NCBI RefSeq assembly: GCF_008831285.2
Contig: NC_045143.1
Span: 13,133,214-13,197,213 of the forward strand
DNA length: 64,000 nucleotides
Direction of reading: 5' to 3'
From: Nymphaea colorata
Taxonomy: Eukaryota > Streptophyta > Magnoliopsida > Nymphaeales > Nymphaeaceae
The notes under the pieces were generated by a model. It was not told where the DNA came from and searched no databases. It was given only the letters and a program-made list of their open reading frames with translations. The translations under genes and the position numbers were made by a program. Of this stretch, positions 1 to 10,866 are shown piece by piece; position 1 is the first letter of the stretch; each line of letters starts with the position of its first letter.

Positions 1-1480
1 TTTCATTGTCTTGGAGAGACTAAGTCAAAATTTGTCTCATAATATGATGTACGAGCATATAATGACTTAAGTTATGAAAGCATGCACATAAATAAAATGA
101 TTGAAAATCAAATTTTAGAGCAAGTTTAGAACAACCATTTGAGAACCATGGACATAGTTTGTTGGTTAACATTTCAAGCTTATACTTTTAAATGTCATGA
201 TGAAAGTTCAAATTCATTAAATCAAGAAAACTTTATTGAGTTTATTAAATCTTTGGCTAGTTATAACGACAACGTTGTAGAATTTGTTTTGGATAATGTC
301 TAATGAATGCAAGTACAATCATGCATAGTTCAAAAAGAAAATTATAGTGAGCGTTAAAATTATAAAAGAAATCGATGATGCTAAATATTGTCTTATTATT
401 GGTGAAGCTTGAAATGATTCTAAGAGAGATCAAATGATTGTTATTAGATTTATTTATAGCCAAGGTCAAGCTCAAGAGTGAGTTTTAGATGTTGTGCATG
501 TGAAGGATACTATAGCAATTACCTTGAAGAATGAAATTTCTACTTTATTGTCTCAACATAATCTTAGTACTCAAGATATATTGGGACAATGACATAATTG
601 TGCTAATATTATATGAGGTGAATGAAATGAATTGCAAGCTTTATTTTTTGATAAATGTCCTCATACATATTATGTTCATTATTTTGCTCATATATAACAA
701 CTTACATTTATTACAACTTCAAAAGAAATTGTCGATTTCTATGACTTTTTTTAGTAGTTAACATATGTAAATAATATTGTTAGTGCAAGTAATAATTGTA
801 ATGATGAATTGCGTGAAGATCATGTAATTGAAATTGTATCTATAATTGCTATGATGAACTTGAAACAAAAAAGATAATAAAATTGAAACATTACAATATC
901 GTGGTGATACTCAGATTCTCATTGTAAATGTCATTTTATTACAATGAGACACCATTACCATGTAGATATTTTTATTGTTACCATTAAATTATCAGCAAGT
1001 AGAATTACACTGTAGATTTAATGAGGATTCTATAGAATTATTTTGTCTGATCTTGACATTTAACCATAGAGATGGATATAGGTCATTTAATGAAGAAGAC
1101 ACATACACTCTTGCAAAGAATTTTATCCTAAAGATTTTTTGAAGCCAGATTTTTAGTCTTTATAATATCAGTTGAGACATTATAAGTATACTATCTCTTA
1201 TCGTTTAAAAATTTGAGTACACTATCAGATGTATGTCAAGCAATGATACATTGTAGAAAAAAAATTATGCTTTTGTATGCAAGTTGATCGGTCTCATTCT
1301 AACACTTCTAGTCTCTACTACAATCACAAAAATGTTGTTCTCTTCTATAAACTTATTAAAACAAGATTGCATAACAAACTGGATGATGAATTCTTTGCAA
1401 ATTGTCTACTTTTGTATATTGAAGTAGAAATTGCTCAAATGTTTGATGGCATGATATTATTGATGATTTTAATAAGATGA
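1..1480 (+). pseudogene. hAT-type transposase relic (DUF4371 / TTF-zinc-finger family)
   Basis: Plus-strand translation, with several stops and frame changes, follows the order of the plant TTF-type zinc finger/DUF4371 hAT-like proteins. Segments include WLTFQAYTFKCHDES near 162, FIEFIKSLASYNDNVVEFVL near 233, VVHVKDTIAITLKNEISTLL near 490, a degraded 'GQ.HNCANI.GE.N.LQAL' near 583, and YVHYFAHI.QL near 668. A later segment at 1277-1450 (YYNHKNVVLFYKLIKT, then LDDEFFANCLLLYIEVE) matches the C-terminal half of the family by memory. The catalytic frame is broken in many places, so this is a dead copy. It probably continues left of the window. I saw no terminal inverted repeats. Family assignment rests on motif memory, not a search. 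Confidence 0.62.
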
Positions 1481-3100
1481 AATAGATGAAGTATCCTATT
1501 GCATCTTTTTTATGTTAATGACTATTTGAGTCACTCATTAGATTTAATAATTAGTGATGCAGTTTTCATTTATATTTTATTATGCAGGTGAATAACAGTA
1601 TGTAACTTTTTTCAATGGAAAGTATGCAGAGGCACAATTGATTGTATTCTACATTGTTTAATTCATTGGGCAAAGTGAAGCGAGTGTTTTGATAAGGGAA
1701 CTCGCAACTTTCAATGGCATCGGGGCAAAGCACACTTGAAAAGCTTTGGCAAAGCTCGTGTGAAAGAAAACAAAAGTGCTTCTTTAAGATATGTATCATT
1801 TTTTTTTTGTTTTGGGCTCCATTGATGTACTTGTTTACCAAATTCTAGGTTTTGATCTTTGCATGGATACCTTGTACTTCTATTTATGTATATATGTTTT
1901 GGTTTGCTATAAGTGGGATCCTATAGAGAACCATATTACACTAAGAATTTACACTTTCATCACTTTAATAGAAATAGAGCACCTTACTTGGTTAGGATAG
2001 GTCATGATGTGTGTTAATGGCACATGCAGTTATTAAATTGTGTCATAGGATAGGTCTCACACCACGTTCATGAAATAAGCAATGGTGTACTATGTATGTT
2101 CACTTCCACTACACTATGGTTTATGAATGCTAACTGAAGTGTGTGTGTGTGTATATATATACATATATTACAATTCATCTCTAGACCATTCACATATACC
2201 AACACCCCCCCCCTTCTTAGTGGAAAGAAATTATGGCTCCACCCCTGTTTTACCCTATAGTTTTTATTCAAATAAATCCTCAAGTTTCATACATTTTTCA
2301 CTACATTAATGCCCATCTTCATGGAGTGCTTGTTTCAATACAACAGATGTAACTGTCTGTCATGACCTTCACCATATCAGTACAAAATTGTAATTCCAAC
2401 AATGAAACAAACAAATTGTTTGACTAGTTTTGATATGGAAACTCAAATTGTTTCGATACAACAGATGTAACTTTTCCTTCATGGTCTTTACCACATCAAT
2501 ACAAAATCATAGCTTCAACAATGGAAAAAACAATCTATTTGACTAGTTTTGATGTGAAAATTCAGAAATCTAACATTGTTGAAGATCATTAGTTGTGTCA
2601 GAAAGTAAATAACTAAACACCCTTTGGTGCATTGTTGTGACAAAATAAACTAATAGACATGATGTACAAAATTGGTTGAGTGCATTGATATATACAATGA
2701 TATATACTCAAGTAACCATTCATAGATTTTGCAAAATTAAAACGTTTGAACAGAAATAGGTGATCTTGTTATAGAAATCCTAGCTAAATCACTCAAAGAG
2801 CTTTAGGTTTAAACCTACTTTTGTTACGTATAGTAGTAAATCGCTAAACAATATGTCAATCACTGTATATAGTAAATCTCTCTATCATATATAAATCGCT
2901 TTATGGGAGCATGAATGCAATCGTTTGATGTTCCTATTGATGCATATACTTGATTTTTGAATTGTTATATAGTGCAATTGGTATGGCTCTAGTCAAGAAA
3001 GCCCAAATTATTTCACCCATGGCTCCAATCAAGATGGCTCCAAAGACACTTGCATGATAACATGGCATGGCAATGGTAGAGAATAGTAAGCTATTTTGGA
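1481..3100. other. Gene-free stretch with microsatellite and local duplication
   Basis: No recognisable coding or transposon domain was found on either strand; open frames are short and unlike any family I know. It contains a GT/AT microsatellite near 2139-2167 and a run of nine C near 2205. It also holds the 118-bp duplication listed separately. Confidence 0.5.
2331..2566. repeat. Tandem duplication, 118-bp unit
   Basis: Two head-to-tail copies, 2331-2448 and 2449-2566. Each begins TGTTTC(A/G)ATACAACAGATG and ends with the shared segment GACTAGTTTTGAT(A/G)TG. The copies differ by scattered substitutions and small indels, so the duplication is not recent. Confidence 0.75.
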
Positions 3101-3446
3101 GGGAGGAGGACATTGAAAATAGAGTTGAAAATGTAGGAGTTGGAGAAAAAGAGGATTAAAGAAGTGAGGTCTAGAAAAGACTGAATGTACGAAGATAGAA
3201 CTAAGACTAGAGTAATTGTTAGGAGAAAAGATGAGAGGGATGTGGAAAACTCGAGAAATGGGGGGAATAAAGAAGAAGAAGCTTGGGGAGATAAGTAATG
3301 GGTATGGAAATCGATAGGAAAGAAATATGAAGTAGAAAAGAAAGAAGAAGAAATTGAGAGAAAAATGAAGAGGGGACAGAAACTTAGTACAAAGTAGAGG
3401 CGGTTGAGAGTAGAGAAGAGGTTGTCAAGAGGAGAGAAGTGGAGGG
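3100..3446. repeat. Purine-rich strand-asymmetric block, left half
   Basis: The plus strand is almost entirely A and G with few pyrimidines (for example GAGGGAGGAGGACATTG near 3100). The same composition resumes at 13606, directly after the outer Copia element, so that element split a block of roughly 650 bp. No coding content is evident; pyrimidine-rich minus-strand frames are compositional artefacts. Confidence 0.6.
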
Positions 3447-3797
3447 TGTTAGAAATTTGTAATTCATAAGGGATAATAGTGTAATTTTATGTTTCTTATT
3501 CTTGTTTTTCTTATTCCTCTTTTTATTTATTTTTCTTCTTTTTATGTATTTTTTATCTTTTTATTTTTACCCCTTTTTTTATCAACTGCTTATATTTCAG
3601 CTGATGGAGACTCCAACTGCTAGATTTCTAGCCATTGGTGACTCCAACAACTCACTCTCTCCTCTATTTATTACTTGTTATTCCTTTCATTTTGTATTGC
3701 TCCTTGGGTGAGCTGATTTGTAAGACTTTATTATTAAGTAAATTGTTGTTCTAAGTAGGCATTGATAGCAGTGAGAGAGATTTATGGTATGTTTACA
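3447..3797 (+). repeat. 5' LTR of outer Copia
   Basis: A 351-bp LTR, TG...CA bounded, pairing with 13259-13605. Shared stretches include TGTTAGAAAT, AATAGTGTAATTTTAT, CTAGATTTCTAG and GCAGTGAGAGAGATTT. It has a longer T-rich centre than the 3' copy. Confidence 0.92.
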
Positions 3798-3810
3798 TGG
3801 TATCGGAGCT
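3798..3810 (+). other. Primer-binding site of outer Copia
   Basis: TGGTATCGGAGCT abuts the LTR terminal CA with no gap. It is complementary to the 3' end of initiator tRNA-Met, the usual Copia primer (consensus TGGTATCAGAGC; one A to G change here). Confidence 0.9.
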
Positions 3811-4285
3811 AGGCTCTGTGTGAGAGCTCTGTTGTTGAAGCTTTCAGCTGATAACCAAGTTGGAGATCAACGTGCTGGAGTTTTTTCTTTTGCCAACTGG
3901 GTGATGTTCATCACTTGTTCAAGCCAACTGACGTCTTTTTTGGCTGATTATCTTTAATTCCAATAGTCATACGTATGTATGGGATCTCTCAAATTTCAAT
4001 AATATTCAATGTTGCTACAGTTCTTATTTAGGAGTTTCTCCTTGTATACTGCTTAATATCAAATGGCTTGCTTCTCCTAAGGAAATATATTCTTGTTGAC
4101 TGCTGGTAAGCCTCATCTTTTCTGGTCTCTAGAGTATTTTTTTTGTCTTTTTAGAATGGAAGATAAGGAATACCTTTCTCATCAAGCTTTCCTAAAGCTT
4201 ACTCCCCCAAATTACGTCACCTGAGCTTCAACTATGAAGCATCGTATAGGAGGAAAAGGTTTATGGGGCTACAACGGATTTGTGA

Positions 4286-4290
4286 TAGAG
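4286..4290. repeat. Target-site duplication, left copy (TAGAG)
   Basis: TAGAG precedes the inner Copia and is repeated exactly at 9580-9584 after it. Five bp is the usual Copia integrase footprint. Confidence 0.95.
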
Positions 4291-4687
4291 TGTAAAAAGT
4301 GACTATAACAGTCACAAAATATGTATTTAGCAATAAAGAGGCACTAAGGCCAAGTGAGGAAGGATAAAACTGATTCAATATAACATATAAAGGCTGTAAA
4401 ACACAGCTTATCTTTACAAAGACTATTACAAGAATATATACAAGAGGGAATAAGAAGAGAGGAGCTGAACTAGCTGTTGAGCTAGTTCCAATGGCTCTTA
4501 ATAGAGCTGTTGGAACTGCCAACGGCTAGTTTGGCAGTAATAAAATAAAATAAAAAATAAAAAATAAAGAGAAAAGAAAGAAATAAACTAAATCCTAAAC
4601 TAAATCCTAACTAATCCTAAACTAACTCTTAACTAAGATAATACCTAATTAAGAGATAACAACAATAAGAAATCATATTTCTTAACA
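4291..4687 (-). repeat. 3' LTR of inner Copia
   Basis: A 397-bp LTR reading TGTAAAAAGTGAC...TTTCTTAACA on the plus strand, near-identical to 9173-9579. Confidence 0.96.
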
Positions 4688-4698
4688 CCCCCCCCCTT
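4688..4698 (-). other. Polypurine tract of inner Copia
   Basis: On the minus strand this reads AAGGGGGGGGG directly before the 3' LTR. The nine-G run is unusually long. Confidence 0.9.
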
Positions 4699-4702
4699 AA
4701 AC

Positions 4703-5044
4703 TTACGGTGCTATCACCGAGAGTTTATCTAAAATAAGGTTGAATCTGGGAGAACATAGAGGCTTTGTGAAGAAATATGAAAGCTTGATAGTCTTCTTTA
4801 AAAATTCTTCACCAACATAGTGACAGTCCATCTCTATATGCTTTGTTCGCTCATGAAATGTTTGATTCTTGGCAATGTAGATAGAACTCTTGTTGTCGCA
4901 GCATAAATCAGTGGGTTTTTCTATCCTTGTTCCCATATCGAGGAGCATTTAGCGAAGCCAGACAATTTTCATAGTTGTAGAAGCCATGGCTTGATATTCA
5001 GCTTCAGTAGAGGATAGTGAGACTTTTTGTTGCTTTTTGCACTT
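4703..5044 (-). pseudogene. RNase H C-terminal tail of inner Copia
   Basis: This continues the reverse-transcriptase frame beyond the TGA at 5045-5047. It reads KVSLSSTEAEYQAMAST, then a TAA at 4949-4951, then MLLDMGTRIEKPTDLCCDN and HERTKHIEMDCHYV. This is the terminal RNase H and tail typical of Copia polyproteins. The same-frame continuation shows that single stop mutations, not frameshifts, separate it from the RT segment. Confidence 0.85.
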
Positions 5045-6259
5045 TCATGAGATGAGTGATTCCCCTAGAAAAACACATAATCCAATGGTTGAGTGTCTAT
5101 CATTTGGATCTTCTTCCCAATCAGCATCAGTATAAGCAATCAAGTTCAAGGAGGAAGAGGAAGACATAAATACTCTCTTATTTATTGTTCTCTTAATATA
5201 TCTGATGATACGAAGAACAGCTCCCATATGAACGGTTGATGGAGCATGTTGAAACTGACTCACAATATGAACTGCATGAGCAATGTCAGGCCGAGTGATG
5301 CTAAGGTACATCAAGGATCCCACAAGTTGTCGGTAAAGAGTGGGATTGACAAGTGGAACTTCATCATCAATCTTCATCTTACTTCCTACTGCTTCAGGAG
5401 TTTCTGTGACCTTATCATCTGTTATGTCTGATTTATCAATGATTTCTGCAGCAAACTTAGTTTGTGACAAAAAATATTTTCTAGTAGAATATGCAACCTC
5501 AATACCCAAGAAATATGTTAGAAAACCTAAATCTTTCATTTCAAAAGTTTCTTGTAGTAATTTCTTACATTCTCTAATACTTTCCTTATCACTACCTGTA
5601 ATAATCATATCATCAACATACAGTAGAAGAATTATGATACCTGCAGTAGTATACTTAACAAACAAGGCAGTGTCAGTTAAGCAAGAATGAAACCCATAAT
5701 CAGAAATAACAGAGTTAAAACGATCAAACCAAGCTTTAGGAGCTTGTTTGAGGCCATAAAGAGTCTTCTTAAGTCTAAGAACTTTCCCTTGAGAAATTGA
5801 CAGCCCTGGTGGAACTTCCATATAGACTCCTTCCATAAGGTCTTCATTTAAAAAGACATTTTTAACATTCATTTGGTAGATATTCCAGTTTTTAATAGAT
5901 GTTAAAGCAATAAGTGTCCTAACAGTAGTCATTCTAGCTACAGGGGCAAATGTTTCATCATAGTCAATACCATATTCTTGAGTGTATCCTTTGACAACAA
6001 GCCTTGCTTTGTATCTCTTTAGAGATCCATCGCTTTTAGTTTTCACCTTGTATATCCACTTGCATCCAATAGTCTTTTTCCCTTTGGGTAAATCTTGTAT
6101 TTCCCAAGTTTGGACTTTTCTCAAAGCATCCAATTCTTCTAACATGGCATTCTTCCACTCAATATATTTGGAGGCTTCATTAAACGTAGAAGGTTCAAAG
6201 TGAGAATGAATGACATTAATTCTAGCTCTATGTGTTGGGGTAAAAGTTTCGTATGACAA
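5045..6259 (-). pseudogene. Reverse transcriptase / RNase H segment of inner Copia
   Basis: A 404-aa open segment. RT begins near residue 30 (KYIEWKNAMLEELDAL). IGCKWIYKVKTKSDGSLKRY, LYGLKQAPKAWFDR (about 168-180) and YVDDM (214-218) are clear, and RNase H has YTDADWEED. At residue 131 the conserved Asp of the 'DVKNAFL' motif is Asn (plus-strand ATT at 5867-5869). This removes one of three metal-binding carboxylates and should abolish polymerisation. The outer element keeps Asp there. The segment ends at TGA 5045-5047, normally a Trp codon. Confidence 0.9.
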
Positions 6260-7403
6260 ACCTATTAGGTTGTCTTACATTTCTAGTGGGTCTTCTAAGG
6301 TTTTCCTCACTTGGAGTTGGAGTTGGTTGGAGATCACAAGTCTCATGATATTCTTCCTCACCAACATCTTGTTGTTGGTTTCTTCTACGATATGTGATTA
6401 TATCCTTGGCTACTCTATTATCATTATCATCAGTGTTACTACCATCAACATCATGCATTTCATCATCATATTGAGAGAGATATTTAAATAAAAATGAATA
6501 ATCATTGTTGTGTTGTGATCCTCCATAATTTTTAAATCCATTTTCATCTTCACAAAACTTTACATTTCTTGAAACTATGATCTTGTCTTTGATTGGATCA
6601 TAACATTTGTAGCCTTTTTGTGTCTCAGAATAACCAATGAAAGCACATTCAACAACTTTTGAACTTAGTTTATCAGTCTTGTCATTAAAAACAAAGCATT
6701 TGCATCCAAAAACACGAAGTCTATTAAAATCGGGTTCATACTTAAATAGTTTTTCAAATGGGGTTGTATTGTTTAAAACTTTTGAAGGCATTCTGTTTAT
6801 GAGATAAACAGAGGCAAGAGTTGTTTCAGCCCAAAAGTTTTTAGGCACATTTTTGGTAATAAGAAGAGTTCTTGTTGTTTCAATTATGTGCCTATGTTTT
6901 CTTTCAGAAAGTCTATTTTGTTGAGGTGTTCTTGAACATGATTTTTGATGAACTATACCATAGTTTTCCAAATACCTTTTGAACTCATTTGAAATGTATT
7001 CTCCCCCAGAATCGGTCCTTAAAATTTTTAATTTGGCATTGAACTGTGTTTGTACCAACTTGTGAAAATTTTTGAATATCTCAAAAACTTTATATTTATA
7101 TCTTAGGAAATATATCCAACAATACCTAGTGAAATCATCAACAAAGATTACATAATATGACAATCCTTCTTTTGACATGATAGGAGATGGTCCCCATACA
7201 TCGGAATGAACAAGCTCAAAAGGCAAAGAAGAGAAGAAATTTCTTTGTCCAAAAGATAAGGATTTCATTTTTTCATGTATGCAATCATTACATTTAAAGT
7301 TCTCAATACAAATGTCCTTACAAATGTCCTTGATAGGGCTCATCATAGACAATTTTCTAATGTTTGCATGACCTAATCTTTGGTGCCAAACATTGATGTT
7401 CAC
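6228..7403 (-). pseudogene. Integrase segment of inner Copia
   Basis: A 391-aa open segment. The zinc-binding HHCC motif is WHQRLGH (His7, His12) with C-x2-C at 38-41. The catalytic triad is D68 (HSDVWGP), D131 (RTDSGGEY) and E167 (SERKHRH). The D-x35-E spacing is exactly the retroviral-type integrase signature. The chromodomain-less C-terminus has the usual Copia FGCKCFVFN and AFIGYSETQKGYKCYDP motifs. The frame differs from both neighbours, showing frameshifts at about 7357-7403 and 6228-6259. Confidence 0.92.
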
Positions 7404-7878
7404 ATTTTCGACATAGTGACAAAATTTTTAAATTGTCAATGTAGTAGAGCTCCCCTTTTCTAAAACCTTCCCCAATCACTCTCCCAGTTTGGTGATCCTG
7501 CACCAAACATTTATTTGATGAGAAAATTACATCAAAACCAAGTTCTAAGATTTGCGACACAGAAAGTAAGTTAAGGTTAAGTTTAAGGATATAACTAACT
7601 TTTGGAACAAAAAATTTTTGTTTTCCAAATTCTTTTTCAAAATTCTCAATCCCTTTAACACTCAAAGAAGTACCATCGACGGTAACTACATTTGATTCTT
7701 TTCTTGTTTGTTCAAAATTGGTCAAAGATAATATATTTGGTGTCATATGAAAAAATGCACCGGAATCTAAAAGCCAAGAAAACATACCAGGAGTGTTGGA
7801 GATGGATGCGGTTCTTGCTAGTGCTCCGGAATTTGAGTCCTTGATCATGGGTTGAAGGGCCATCATGATTTGATTCAA
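7357..7878 (-). pseudogene. Protease and pre-integrase segment of inner Copia
   Basis: A 173-aa open segment. WLLDSGAFFHMTP at about residues 35-47 retains the D-S-G protease triad. LNLLSVSQILELGFDVIFS and CLVQDHQTGRVIGEG are the standard pre-integrase sequence. The segment is frameshifted relative to gag upstream and integrase downstream. Confidence 0.9.
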
Positions 7879-8111
7879 CGTTGTGGAGATTGATGAAAGA
7901 TCACATCCTTCATTTGCAACATTTGCAGCCCTTCTTTGATCAAATTGTCTAGTGTTGTGTTGTCCACCTTGAGGATATGAAATTCCCCGGTTGTGTTGCC
8001 CTCCTTGAGGATATGAAGTTCTTCCTTTGAAAAATTTCCTCCATGATTTCGAGATTGTCCTTCATTGTTGTTCAACTTTGGACAACTAGGTCATATGTGA
8101 CCCGGTTCATG
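7879..8111 (-). pseudogene. Gag zinc-knuckle tail and linker of inner Copia
   Basis: The CCHC knuckle occupies 8082-8123. It reads C-H-Y-stop-HEPG-H-I-stop-PS-C, with TGA at the second Cys (8112-8114) and TGA near the last Cys (8091-8093). Past a T-run near 8040 the true frame shifts. In the protease frame the linker contains two copies of a SYPQGGQHN decapeptide, a short in-frame repeat. Confidence 0.82.
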
Positions 8112-9005
8112 TCAATAGTGACAAACAACTTTATATTCTCCTCTATTTTGATTTCTAAAGTGAGGAGGTCTAAAGGATTTGATGTTGTTTCGGGGTCTAG
8201 AGGCGGCTAAGACTCTTTCTTCTTCTTGTTTTGAAATAAGAACACTATCCTTATCCATTTCTTTGGATAGTTTCATTCTAGTTTCTTCTCCACTTAGCTT
8301 TGTAAGTAGTTCATGAATGAGTGGAGGAGAGGCTAGGGAAAGAAGGGCTGACCTTATTTGTTCAAATTCAGGTCGTAGCCCTTGAAGAAATTGAAAAAAC
8401 CTAAATTCATCAACTTCATTTCTTTTAATCTCATGGCACTTGCAATCCATCCCTAGTGTGAGACTAAGTTGATCCAACTCATTCCACACACTAGAGATTT
8501 CCATACAATATTCTCTAAGATTTTTCTCTCCTTGTTTGATCTTTTGGGCCTTTTGAATCAAAAGATACTTACAGGCCATGTCTTTTTGAGTAAACATTCC
8601 CTTGAGATATTCCCAAACTTCACTAGCTTTTTCATAATACATAAGATTTTGAGCAATCCAAGGTTCAATACTCCCATAAATCCATTCTTTAATCCTAAAA
8701 TTCTTGGCTTCCCAATCATCTAATTTTTTGTAATATTCATTTATGGCATTTTGTCTTTCCTCTTCATCTAGTTGTTTCTCGATCCCATTTTCTACTTTGG
8801 TTAACATAAGAGAAGGAGGGATAGACATACCTCTTATGAAGCCCCATATATATTTTCCTTTGATATGCATTTTCAAGCATTTTGCCCATAACTTATAATT
8901 GGTTCCATCAAGCTTGTATGGAGCATAATAACTTCCTCCTTCAATTGAAACTTTGGAATCCTCCATGAGAGCAATATTTGAAACAATAATCTCCAAGTAA
9001 GTCAA
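8112..9005 (-). pseudogene. Gag of inner Copia
   Basis: A 297-aa open segment from Met at 9005, or more likely from the second Met (ALMEDSKVSIEGG). It has LDGTNYKLWAKCLKMHIKGK and the UBN2-type gag core EVWEYLKGMFTQKDMACKYLL. QGLRPEFEQIRSALLSL and a basic C-terminus lead into the knuckle. The nucleocapsid part is cut off by a stop within the zinc finger. Confidence 0.9.
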
Positions 9006-9160
9006 GAAGAAAATCTTCTAGAAATTTCACCAAATAGTTGGTGAGCAGCCACGACAAATGCCTCCAAGAGATGATATCCACTAGCACAAAAGAATCTCTT
9101 CAACAAACCAGCAACTAGAAATAACAGCAACAGCCTTTGATAGGCTTCAAGAATCAGCAC

Positions 9161-9172
9161 GCTCTGATACCA
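9161..9172 (-). other. Primer-binding site of inner Copia
   Basis: The minus strand reads TGGTATCAGAGC immediately after the 5' LTR. It is a perfect match to the Copia initiator tRNA-Met primer-binding consensus. Confidence 0.95.
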
Positions 9173-9579
9173 TGTAAAAAGTGACTATAACAGTCACAAA
9201 ATATGTATTTAGCAATAAAGAGGCACTAAGGCCAAGTGAGGAAGGATAAAACTGATTCAATTATAACATATAAAGGCTGTAAAACACAGCTTATCTTTAC
9301 AAAGACTGTTACAAGAATATATACAAGAGGGAATAAGAAGAGAGGAGCTGAACTAGCCGTTGAGCTAGTTCCAACGGCTCTTAATAGAGCTGTTGGAACT
9401 GCCAACGACTAGTTTGGCAGTAATAAAATAAAAATAAAAAAATAAAAAATAAAAAATAAAGAGAAAAGAAAGAAATAAACTAAATCCTAAACTAAATCCT
9501 AACTAATCCTAAACTAACTCTTAACTAAGATAATACCTAATTAAGAGATAACAACAATAAGAAATCATATTTCTTAACA
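9173..9579 (-). repeat. 5' LTR of inner Copia
   Basis: A 407-bp LTR, ten bp longer than its partner, mainly from an expanded AAAAAT-type tract near 9423-9460. Confidence 0.96.
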
Positions 9580-9584
9580 TAGAG
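9580..9584. repeat. Target-site duplication, right copy (TAGAG)
   Basis: Exact repeat of 4286-4290. The outer gag frame continues directly after it. Confidence 0.95.
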
Positions 9585-10419
9585 CCCATGTTAAGTCTCA
9601 CTAAAATTATTAATGGAAAGATAAAGAAATTGGAAGGAGCAAAAAAAGATAAGGCTGTTAAAGATTTTGATAAAAAGTGAAAGGAATGGAAGACAAATCA
9701 CATAAAGCAATGTCATGGTTGCTTAATAGTGTTAATATTTCTGTTAGTGCACAATTAGCTAAATTTGACTTGTTTAATCAAGCATGGGATTTTTTAAGAG
9801 AGACACATAACATGAAGGATGTGGCTCAGAAATGGAACATTCAAGTCAAAATTTTGAAATTGTAGCAAGGTGAAAAATCATATTATGCTAAGTTTTCTCA
9901 ATTATGGGATCAACTCTCTATTTTTGAGCCGAAGTCTAGAGATCCTCATGACATTCTATTAAATCCAAGAAAAAAAAATTATGTCTTTCTTATAGGGATA
10001 AGAACTGACTTTGACATTGTTAGAACTTCTCTGTTCATAGATTGATTGTACCCACTATAAATGAGGCTCTAACTGAATTGATTATGGAAAAAAATAGATT
10101 CATGGACGTCAAAGAGACAAGTGATAGTGTTTTGGTAGTTTCCAAGCCAGGAAACCAAGTGAAGACATATAAACCTCCTCATTTTATGAAGAATCAAGCA
10201 AGAACATTATATGTTTTCATTGTCATGAACCAGAATACATTAAACCTATGTGTCCCAAATTGAGAAAGTTTGACAAAACGACTGCTTTTGCTAAAAATCA
10301 GCATACCAAAGAAGAAAAGTTAGTTTGAAGCATGTCACTTGATAAACTTGTTGAAGCACTTCAATCTTATTTCAAAGGAAGCCCATCAACAATCAAAGCC
10401 ATAACTGCCACTGGTGAAG

Positions 10420-10839
10420 GTACTTTTAATTGGCTTTTGGATTATGGAGTTTCTTTTCATATGACTCCATAAGAACAATGTCTTTTAAACTCTAGAACTA
10501 CAAATTTTCCTTGCTTTGTTCCAAACCACTGATGAGACTTATTTGAAAATTAAAAGCATTGGAGATTTTTTAAAAAAAAAAAAAACAAAATGACAAAAGT
10601 TCTAAAATTCCAAATCTGAGATGCATTCCCAAACTATATTTAAATCTTTTATTTTATCTCAATTTGCTGATCGTGGGTGTAGGATTACCTTCTCACAAGA
10701 AAAATGTTTTGTACATGACCAAATATCAGGGAAGATGATTTGGGAAGGAATTAGAAGAGGCGACTTTTACTATATGGAATTTTTGGACTTAACAAGCTTT
10801 TCTTGCAATACTGTAAAGAAAGACGACATTAATGTTTAG
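10420..10839 (+). pseudogene. Protease and pre-integrase segment of outer Copia
   Basis: The protease motif reads WLLDYGVSFHMTP at about 10430-10470. The catalytic D-S/T-G triad has become D-Y-G, and a stop follows. The pre-integrase segment follows at 10621-10839 (SQEKCFVHDQISGKMIWEG). It aligns with the intact-looking equivalent in the inner element. Confidence 0.8.
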
Positions 10840-10866
10840 CATAAGGGGCATACCAGTATAGAAAAA

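Larger units (their letters stand above)
4291..9579 (-). mobile_element. Inner Copia LTR retrotransposon, young but coding-defective
   Basis: A 5289-bp Copia on the minus strand, inserted antisense in the gag of the outer element. LTRs are 4291-4687 (3' LTR in element orientation) and 9173-9579 (5' LTR), with a perfect TAGAG duplication. The primer-binding site and polypurine tract abut the LTRs. I count about four LTR substitutions, all transitions, plus indels in A-rich tracts, so insertion was recent. The coding region nevertheless has at least three frame changes (about 8040, 7357-7403 and 6228-6259) and four in-frame stops (8112, 8091, 5045 and 4949). The first catalytic Asp of RT is also replaced by Asn. 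The copy is non-autonomous. Confidence 0.96.
4156..10322 (+). pseudogene. gag of outer Copia (split and frameshifted)
   Basis: A start at 4156 opens a Copia gag N-terminus (MEDKEYLSHQAFLKL, then LWGYNGFVIE), with TGA at a position normally Trp after NYVT. It is cut at 4290 by the inner element. Removing the inner element and one TAGAG copy joins the frame exactly (..FVIE to PMLSLTKIIN.. at 9585), so the insertion was clean. Gag continues through AMSWLLNSVN (about 9708) and WDFLRETHNMKDVAQ (about 9788) with frameshifts. The zinc knuckle lies at 10212-10253 in another frame and reads C-x2-C-x4-Y-x4-C, so the conserved His has become Tyr (TAC). Confidence 0.85.

Noticed and set aside
9161-9172. 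TGGTATCAGAGC considered as part of a tRNA gene
   Set aside because: Its position directly at the LTR edge identifies it as a primer-binding site; no cloverleaf surrounds it.
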